DNA of 43,077 bases from an uncultured Sphingomonas sp. Lineage in GTDB: Bacteria > Pseudomonadota > Alphaproteobacteria > Sphingomonadales > Sphingomonadaceae. Below are positions 37,454 to 43,077 of this stretch, piece by piece. The notes beneath the pieces were generated by a model. It saw nothing but the letters and a program-made list of their open reading frames with translations. It was not told the origin of the DNA and made no database searches. Location of the stretch: positions 1 through 43,077 of the forward strand of contig NZ_CAMLDL010000018.1 of NCBI RefSeq assembly GCF_946478955.1. The letters run 5' to 3'. Position 1 is the first letter of the stretch. Every line of letters starts with the position of its first letter. Position numbers and translations under genes: made by a program.

Positions 37454-37714
37454 ATGGACGAAGTCTTGCGCGCGCTGAAATACCGGGCCTGGCATCGCGG
37501 AACGCGGGAAGCGGACATGATGATCGGCGGCTTCTTCGACCGATATCATCGGGAGTGGAACGGTCACGACCGCGCGCTGTTTGCCGCCCTTCTGACGGAA
37601 CAGGACGTCGACATCATGGCTTGGGCCATCGGTACCGAGGAAACGCCGGAACGTTATCAGGGCCCGATGATGACGGCGATGCAAAAGCTGGATTTCATCA
37701 AGATCGCCCGATGA
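37454..37714 (+). CDS. sdhE: Succinate dehydrogenase assembly factor SdhE
   Basis: 86 residues from ATG at 37454. The conserved RGTREADMMIGGFFDRY motif (RGxxE, essential for flavinylation of SdhA in the family) is intact, as is ALLTEQDVDIMAWAIG. It helps attach FAD covalently to the succinate dehydrogenase flavoprotein in the cytoplasm. A longer frame reaches 37394, but those 20 residues are not family-like. A GAGGGT purine run sits immediately upstream of the ATG. Its stop overlaps the mfd start (ATGA), a pairing common in sphingomonads and likely co-expression by convenience rather than function. Confidence 0.93.
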   Translation: MDEVLRALKYRAWHRGTREADMMIGGFFDRYHREWNGHDRALFAALLTEQDVDIMAWAIGTEETPERYQGPMMTAMQKLDFIKIAR

Positions 37715-40700
37715 GCGAGCTCTTCAACACCATATTGAACGCCAAAGAGCCACTGACCCTGTCGCGGGTGCCGGCCGGCTTTCTGCCTTGGCTGGCTGCG
37801 GACCTAGCGCGGGCGACCAATGGGAATAGCGCAAATGGCCGGGCCGTGATTATCGCAGCCGACGAGGCCGCGATGCGCGCCGTCGCCGACACCGTCCCCA
37901 TTTTTGCGCCCGAGGTAGAGGTGCTCACCTTCCCTGCATGGGACTGCCTACCTTACGACCGGGCCTCTCCTGCCCTTCGGGTGATGGCGGAGCGCCTATC
38001 GACGCTCGAGAAGCTGCAGGCAAAACGCAGCGGCCCGCAATTGCTGGTGACGACCACTAATGCTGTAACCCAGCGGTTGCTGACGCCGTTTCGCATTCGG
38101 AACCTGACCCGGCGCCTGGCAGAAGGCGAGCGCGTCGACCGCAATCAGCTTACCGAATTGCTGATCGCCAACGGGTACCAGCGGACCGATGCCGTCCACG
38201 ACGCCGGCGAATTCGCCGTACGCGGCTCAATCGTTGACCTGTTCCCCGCCGGGCAAGATCAGGCCATTCGCCTCGATTTCTTCGGGGATGAGATTGAAAC
38301 GATGCGCTATTTCGACCCCGCCGATCAGCGCACAACGGGACCAATCGGCTCTTTCACGCTGATGCCCGCGTCCGAGGCGCTGCTGGACGAAGAAACGGTG
38401 AAGCGGTTTCGTGCGCGCTATCGCGAGCAATTCGGAGCAACGGCGACCGGCGACCCGCTCTATCAAGCGGTCAGCGACGGACGTCGGCTCGCAGGGATGG
38501 AGCATTGGCTGCCCCTGTTTGAAGAGAAGCTGACCACGCTGTTCGATCACCTCGGTCCCGATGACGTCATTCTGCGCGATTCCAATAGTGGACAGGCGCT
38601 GGAATCCAGGGCCGAAGCAATCGAGGATTATTTCGCCAATCGCGAACGGGCGATGGTCGCGGAGCCGGGCAGTTACCGCCCCCTCGCGCCGTCTGCGCTC
38701 TACCTGTCGAAGAATGAATGGCGCGACGCCGTTGCGACCCGGCCCATTCACTACGCCAGCCATCATCCTGAACCCGAGAGCCCGACAACGATCGACCTCC
38801 ATGTCGACGGCCCCCGCGATTTTGCGCCGGAGCGTGCGCAACAGGTCAATATCTACGAAGCCGTCGTTAAATATATCAATACGCTTCGTAAAAATAAGAC
38901 AAAAATTATTCTTGCGAGTTACAGCGCCGGCGCCCGCGAACGGCTTGCCGGATTGCTCGAAGATCATGGACTGAAATCACTTGCCCAGGTGCGGACGTGG
39001 CAGGAGGCTCTGGGAAGTAAGGCCGATGCTGCGCTGATCGTTTTGCCGCTCGATCATGGCTTCAAAGCGCCGGATGTCGCGATCTTGACCGAGCAGGATA
39101 TGCTCGGCGACCGCCTTGTACGCCGGAAAAGGCGGCGGAAAAGTGCCGACGCATTCCTGGCGGAGCTGGCAACGCTCACACTTGGCGACCTCGTCGTCCA
39201 TGTCGAACATGGTATTGGCCGTTATGTCGGCCTGACGTCAGTCGCGGTAGGCCGGGCGCCTCACGACTGCGTCGCGCTGGAATATGCCGGCGGCGACAAG
39301 CTGTATGTTCCGGTTGAGAATATTGATGTCTTGAGCCGCTATGGCTCCTCAGACAGCGAACGGGCTGTCCTTGACCGCCTCGGCGGCGAAGCGTGGCAGC
39401 GACGCAAAGCCCGCATGAAGGAGCGGATCCGCGAAATTGCGGGCGAGCTGATCAAAACAGCCGCGTTGCGCGCGACGCGCTCCGGACAAGTTATGGACCC
39501 GGACAGCAGCTATCCCGCGTTCGTCGACCGTTTCCCTTATGAGGAAACCGAAGATCAGGACCGCGCCATTGGTGACGTCATCGAAGATCTTGAGGCGGGT
39601 AAGCCGATGGACCGGCTGGTCTGCGGTGACGTCGGCTTTGGGAAGACCGAAGTAGCCCTGCGCGCTGCATTTATTGCCGCAATGGCCGGGCATCAGGTTG
39701 CCGTGATCGCCCCGACCACCTTGCTGGCCCGGCAACATTTCACAAATTTTACCGAGCGTTTTAAAGGCTTCCCCATTGAAGTCGGGCGTCTGTCGCGCCT
39801 GGTACCCGCTGCCGAAGCAAAAGCGACAAAGGAAGGCCTCGACGCCGGGACCGTTGATATTGTCATCGGTACGCATGCCCTTTTGTCAAAATCAGTCAAA
39901 TTCAAGAAGTTGGGACTCGTCATTGTCGACGAGGAGCAGCATTTTGGCGTCGCCCATAAGGAGCGACTGAAGGCGCTGAAAGAGGATGTCCATGTCCTGA
40001 CGCTTACCGCCACGCCGATACCGCGGACGCTGCAAATGGCCATGAGCGGGCTTCGGGAATTGTCGGTAATCCAGACGCCGCCTGTCGATCGGCTGGCGGT
40101 CCGCACCTATGTCGCACCCTGGGATCCCGTTGTCGTCCGCGAAGCGTTGCTCCGCGAACATTATCGCGGGGGGCAGAGTTTCTTTGTCGCCCCGCGCATT
40201 GCCGATCTCGCCGATCTGGAAGATTTCCTGCGTGAGGAAGTGCCAGAGGTGAAATTCATCACCGCGCATGGGCAGATGTCTCCGTCCGAGGTCGAAGAAC
40301 GGATGAGCGCGTTCTACGACAAGAAATATGACGTCCTTCTTTCGACCACCATTGTCGAGAGCGGGCTCGATATCCCCAGCGCCAACACATTGATCGTCCA
40401 TCGCGCTGATCGTTTCGGTCTAGCGCAAATGTATCAGCTCCGCGGCCGCGTTGGTCGCTCCAAGACCCGCGCCTATGCCTATCTCACGACGCCGCCGGAT
40501 CGGTCGTTGACCGAAACGGCCGACAAGCGACTGCAGGTGCTTGCGAATCTCGACAGCCTCGGCGCTGGCTTCCAACTGGCTAGCCACGATCTCGACATAC
40601 GCGGGGCAGGCAATCTGCTTGGCGATGAACAATCAGGTCACATCAAGGAAGTTGGGTTCGAACTTTATCAGTCGATGCTGGAAGAGGCGATTATGGCGGT

Positions 40701-41214
40701 GAAGTCAGGGAAGACCGACGCGCCGCCCGACACGGCGTCGCCGCTGATCAATGTTGAGGCCGCTATTCTAGTTCCCGAGACCTATGTGCCCGACCTTGAC
40801 CTGCGCATGGGCCTGTACCGCCGCCTCGGCGAATTGGATGATCGCGCGGGCGTCGAAGCGTTTGCGGCAGAGCTCATTGACCGGTTCGGCACCTTGCCGC
40901 AGGAAACGCAGAATCTGCTGCAAATCGTTGAAACAAAGATCAATGCCCGCAAAGCCAATATCGCAAAGCTGGACGTTGGCCCGAAAGGTGCGGTCATCAC
41001 ATTTGCAGAAGGCGGCTTCCCCGATCTCAAGGGCCTATTCGCCTACATCGACCGATTGAAGGGCGCGGCCAGACTACGGCCTGACAGCAAACTAGCCATC
41101 AGTCGCGAGTGGCCAACGGGCGAAGCACGGCTAAACGGCGCACTGCAGATATCGCGGGGATTGATGCGGACCGTTGCCGCAGCCGATGCGGCGCGAGCGA
41201 ACGAGCCCGCCTAG
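37711..41214 (+). CDS. mfd: Transcription-repair coupling factor Mfd
   Basis: 1167 residues from ATG at 37711, chosen because it overlaps the sdhE stop by four bases and gives the family N-terminus; frame extension upstream is sdhE in another frame. Domains in order: UvrB-homology region (1-340), the CarD-like RNA polymerase-interaction domain (LTLGDLVVHVEHGIGRYVGL, about 490-550), and the RecG-like translocase with Walker A CGDVGFGKTEVALRAAF, DEEQHFGVAHKE and RGRVGRSKTRAYAYL; a TRCF C-terminal domain follows. It removes RNA polymerase stalled at lesions and recruits UvrA. Overlaps the EAL gene tail-to-tail by 4 bases. Confidence 0.97.
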   Translation: MSELFNTILNAKEPLTLSRVPAGFLPWLAADLARATNGNSANGRAVIIAADEAAMRAVADTVPIFAPEVEVLTFPAWDCLPYDRASPALRVMAERLSTLEKLQAKRSGPQLLVTTTNAVTQRLLTPFRIRNLTRRLAEGERVDRNQLTELLIANGYQRTDAVHDAGEFAVRGSIVDLFPAGQDQAIRLDFFGDEIETMRYFDPADQRTTGPIGSFTLMPASEALLDEETVKRFRARYREQFGATATGDPLYQAVSDGRRLAGMEHWLPLFEEKLTTLFDHLGPDDVILRDSNSGQALESRAEAIEDYFANRERAMVAEPGSYRPLAPSALYLSKNEWRDAVATRPIHYASHHPEPESPTTIDLHVDGPRDFAPERAQQVNIYEAVVKYINTLRKNKTKIILASYSAGARERLAGLLEDHGLKSLAQVRTWQEALGSKADAALIVLPLDHGFKAPDVAILTEQDMLGDRLVRRKRRRKSADAFLAELATLTLGDLVVHVEHGIGRYVGLTSVAVGRAPHDCVALEYAGGDKLYVPVENIDVLSRYGSSDSERAVLDRLGGEAWQRRKARMKERIREIAGELIKTAALRATRSGQVMDPDSSYPAFVDRFPYEETEDQDRAIGDVIEDLEAGKPMDRLVCGDVGFGKTEVALRAAFIAAMAGHQVAVIAPTTLLARQHFTNFTERFKGFPIEVGRLSRLVPAAEAKATKEGLDAGTVDIVIGTHALLSKSVKFKKLGLVIVDEEQHFGVAHKERLKALKEDVHVLTLTATPIPRTLQMAMSGLRELSVIQTPPVDRLAVRTYVAPWDPVVVREALLREHYRGGQSFFVAPRIADLADLEDFLREEVPEVKFITAHGQMSPSEVEERMSAFYDKKYDVLLSTTIVESGLDIPSANTLIVHRADRFGLAQMYQLRGRVGRSKTRAYAYLTTPPDRSLTETADKRLQVLANLDSLGAGFQLASHDLDIRGAGNLLGDEQSGHIKEVGFELYQSMLEEAIMAVKSGKTDAPPDTASPLINVEAAILVPETYVPDLDLRMGLYRRLGELDDRAGVEAFAAELIDRFGTLPQETQNLLQIVETKINARKANIAKLDVGPKGAVITFAEGGFPDLKGLFAYIDRLKGAARLRPDSKLAISREWPTGEARLNGALQISRGLMRTVAAADAARANEPA

Positions 41215-42056
41215 GCAGCCTTGTCCAATCGCGACGCGACAAAACGCGCCAGTTCCAGCTCGTCGAGCGCGCGCGACCCAAGAAACCCCTGATAGCTGTC
41301 GCAGCCCCATTCGCGCAGAAGCTCGAGTTGCGCCGGGCTTTCAACGCCCTCTACCAACACCTTGAGGCCTAACTCTTTTGCCATTCGAACCATTGCCCGA
41401 ACAACAATCCGATGCCGCTCGCCACCGACGAGGTCCGCGATCAATGCGCGGTCGATTTTGATGATGTCGATGGGCAGAGATGTAAGATAGGCGAGGCAGC
41501 CATAACCCGAACCAAAATCATCAATCGCAATACGCACGCCCGCTGCCCGCAACATGGCAAGGCGCGCCGAAACGGCGATTTCATCCTTGACCAGGCTGGA
41601 TTCAACGATTTCCGCCGTAATCTGAAACGGCCGAAGACCTGCCAGCTCAATCTCGGTCAGCAGCCAGCGTTCAAAGCCTGGGCGCTCCAGATCCTTCGGA
41701 AGCAGGTTGATCGACAGACGCAGTTTCCCCAACTCGCCGGTCCACTGCCCCGCCATTTTCAGGGCTTTGCGCTGCAACGACCGCGACAGACGCTCATCAA
41801 GCAACGCGTTCGCCGCCCGGGCAAACAATATTTCGGGGTCAGCGATGTCGGCTGAACGCGCCAGCGCCTCAACACCAAAGACGCGGCCCGTTGCGATGTC
41901 GATTTGAGGCTGAAAGCGAAGGCCGATGCGGTCTTCCGCAATCGCGCGCTCCAGCTCGGCATCGGGCACATGAAGAACGGGCGCCGGAGTCCCCCTGTCC
42001 GACGCCCGTTTTCCCCCGAGCAGTTGCTCACGAACCGTTTGCATGAATGACGTCAT
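41211..42056 (-). CDS. EAL-domain cyclic di-GMP phosphodiesterase
   Basis: 281 residues; a short N-terminus (1-30) and one EAL domain. All catalytic residues are present: Glu63 in EALAR, Asn117 (SINLLP), Glu149/Glu152 (AEIVES), Asp179-Asp180 (DDFGSGYG), Lys200 (IIKID), Glu236 (LVEGVES) and Gln256 (SYQGF). This suggests an active enzyme hydrolysing c-di-GMP to pGpG. There is no GGDEF, sensor or membrane domain, so it is a soluble, constitutively exposed enzyme or is regulated by partners. It diverges from nadK with its start overlapping the possible nadK leader. Confidence 0.93.
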   Translation of the reverse strand: MTSFMQTVREQLLGGKRASDRGTPAPVLHVPDAELERAIAEDRIGLRFQPQIDIATGRVFGVEALARSADIADPEILFARAANALLDERLSRSLQRKALKMAGQWTGELGKLRLSINLLPKDLERPGFERWLLTEIELAGLRPFQITAEIVESSLVKDEIAVSARLAMLRAAGVRIAIDDFGSGYGCLAYLTSLPIDIIKIDRALIADLVGGERHRIVVRAMVRMAKELGLKVLVEGVESPAQLELLREWGCDSYQGFLGSRALDELELARFVASRLDKAA

Positions 42057-42136
42057 ACCCTGGTTGCGGCCTCCTCCCCAGCGCGGGGATTGCCATGTCC
42101 TCTAACGGGACAGTGGTGTTTCGCGGCCAAATGCCT

Positions 42137-42964
42137 ATGTTCCAACACGTGAATGCAGAGCGCCCCTCTACGAGCGGTACCGATCGCGACCTGGCCTCGC
42201 AGGGTATTGGATTGGTCGCGTCCAACAGCGAGGCTGCGATTGCAGCTGAGCGACTGCTGCGCCGCCGCTATCAATGGGCAACGGTAGACGATGCGGAAAC
42301 GCTCGTCGCACTAGGCGGCGACGGTTTCATGCTTCAGACTCTCCACGGCATGCTTGAGGATGGCCACGCGCGGCCGGTTTTCGGGATGAACCGCGGCACC
42401 TTTGGCTTCCTGATGAACGAGTGGCGGCTCGACAGGCTGGCGGAGCGGATAGCCGGGGCGAAGCACATCAAGGTCGCACCGCTGCAAATGGTGGCCGAGA
42501 CGATTCGCGGTGAAACCTGGACCCATCCGGCGATCAACGAAGTATCGCTGCTGCGCGAGACGCGGCAGACCGCCAAAATTGAAGTGAGCGTCGATGGCCG
42601 CGTCGTTATGCCGGAACTCGTGGCCGACGGCGTATTGGTGGCGACCCCGGCGGGCTCGACCGCTTATAATTTGTCGGCGCATGGCCCCATTCTGCCTCTC
42701 GCCGCCAGAATGTTGGCCCTGACTCCGATCAGCCCCTTTCGGCCGCGCCGCTGGTCGGGCGCTATCCTTCCCGATGACGTTTCCGTGCGACTGCGAGTGC
42801 TGGAGGCCGAAAAGAGGCCCGTTGCGGCCGTTGCCGATCAGTTTGAGGTTCGCGACATTATCAGTGTGGACGTCACGCTGGATCGCTCCCGGTCCTTAAC
42901 ACTGCTGTTCGACCCGGAGCATGCGCTCGATGAGCGCATCGCAATGGAGCAATTTGCCACGTAG
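42137..42964 (+). CDS. nadK: NAD kinase
   Basis: 275 residues from ATG at 42137; ATGs at 42047, 42095 and 42131 and a GTG at 42149 are also in frame, and no ribosome site decides. The core is clear: GIGLVASNSEAAIAAERLLRRRY, the GGDG phosphate-binding motif in VALGGDGFMLQTLHG, GMNRGTFGFLMNE, the NEVSLLRE and DGVLVATPAGSTAYNLSAHGPILP segments. It phosphorylates NAD to NADP in the cytoplasm using ATP. It is followed, after a hairpin and promoter, by tRNA-Asn. Identification is secure, the N-terminus is uncertain by up to about 30 residues. Confidence 0.93.
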   Translation: MFQHVNAERPSTSGTDRDLASQGIGLVASNSEAAIAAERLLRRRYQWATVDDAETLVALGGDGFMLQTLHGMLEDGHARPVFGMNRGTFGFLMNEWRLDRLAERIAGAKHIKVAPLQMVAETIRGETWTHPAINEVSLLRETRQTAKIEVSVDGRVVMPELVADGVLVATPAGSTAYNLSAHGPILPLAARMLALTPISPFRPRRWSGAILPDDVSVRLRVLEAEKRPVAAVADQFEVRDIISVDVTLDRSRSLTLLFDPEHALDERIAMEQFAT

Positions 42965-42968
42965 GCGC

Positions 42969-42996
42969 TTGCAACCTCCGTCGGAGGCGTTATAGG
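42969..42996 (+). promoter_or_regulatory. Candidate tRNA-Asn promoter (TTGCAA-N16-TATAGG)
   Basis: TTGCAA (42969-42974) and TATAGG (42991-42996), 16-base spacer, predicted start about 20 bases before the tRNA. A perfect dyad CCTCCG-T-CGGAGG (42975-42987) lies in the spacer and may also act at the nadK 3' end. A second hairpin, CTCCGG-GAGA-CCGGAG, follows at about 43005-43020. Confidence 0.5.
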
Positions 42997-43024
42997 CGAC
43001 TTCGCTCCGGGAGACCGGAGCCGC

Positions 43025-43077
43025 TCCCCGATAGCTCAGCGGTAGAGTAGGTGACTGTTAATCACTTGGTCGTTGGT
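43025..43077 (+). tRNA. tRNA-Asn (anticodon GTT), 3'-truncated by window end
   Basis: Starts TCCCCGATAGCTCAGCGG: a 7-base acceptor strand, D-arm AGCTC...GAGT with the invariant GG, and an anticodon arm GGTGA-CTGTTAA-TCACT placing GTT at the anticodon. The sequence ends inside the T-arm (GTTGGT). Asn identity follows from the anticodon and the match to alphaproteobacterial tRNA-Asn form. Confidence 0.92.

Overview
The window is a GC-rich chromosomal segment of an alphaproteobacterium, almost certainly Sphingomonadales (Sphingomonadaceae-like). Indicators: the eno / ftsB-like / pdhA / pdhB run with a lipoyl domain fused to the E1-beta subunit; the yqeY-dnaG-rpoD block; a DUF1343 / DOMON-like pair; several small sphingomonad-type families (DUF4170, DUF3597); and a GGAAC-N17-GGTT promoter resembling the alphaproteobacterial general-stress (EcfG) consensus. 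Coding density is high: no gene-free stretch exceeds 300 bases (longest about 260, at 23973-24232). I saw no insertion sequence, prophage, CRISPR array or rRNA. One tRNA (Asn) is cut by the right edge.

Layout. 1-2558: 3' part of trmFO, a BLUF photoreceptor, an EF-hand protein and a phytoene-synthase-like protein. 2563-6785 (minus): pdhB, pdhA, a divIC/ftsB-like gene and eno. 6929-8658 (plus): a four-gene envelope-stress operon (DUF883/YqjD-like, YqjE-like, DUF3618, an 11-mer-repeat protein) with a candidate EcfG promoter and a strong terminator. 8738-10057: DUF4170, rhomboid protease, greA. 10140-15198 (minus): carA - small lipoprotein - carB, with an opposite-strand membrane-protein gene embedded between carA and the lipoprotein. 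15348-21287 (plus): yqeY, a CPA1 Na+/H+ antiporter, dnaG and rpoD. 21492-24904: a low-GC DUF3800 gene, dodecin, a TonB-like envelope protein, a PspC-domain gene behind a consensus sigma-54 promoter, and an unrecognised helical protein. 24945-30137: MoxR ATPase, cystathionine beta-lyase-like enzyme, a soluble chemoreceptor (minus), a CoxE/VWA protein and DUF3597. 30210-33882 (minus): three tandem secreted TonB_C-type paralogues, a DUF1343 (NamZ-like) protein and a DOMON-like protein. 34043-43077: tyrS, recG, sdhE, mfd, an EAL phosphodiesterase, nadK and tRNA-Asn.

Most genes are housekeeping: central carbon flux (enolase to pyruvate dehydrogenase), pyrimidine/arginine precursor (carAB), transcription and replication (greA, rpoD, dnaG), repair (recG, mfd), tRNA modification and charging (trmFO, tyrS). 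The parts most worth a second look are regulatory or accessory: (i) the stress operon whose gene content parallels E. coli yqjDE, with EcfG apparently in the role RpoS plays there; (ii) the sigma-54 promoter with tandem upstream dyads before a stand-alone pspC-like gene; (iii) the carA-lipoprotein-carB operon with an antisense gene inside it; (iv) the tandem TonB_C paralogues sharing an uncharacterised Cys/Trp C-terminal motif; (v) composition breaks on both sides of rpoD; and (vi) two genes with no ATG/GTG/TTG at a position that preserves their N-terminal membrane segment.

Limits: all calls are from reading translations and motifs; no searches were run. Promoter and operator calls are pattern matches only.
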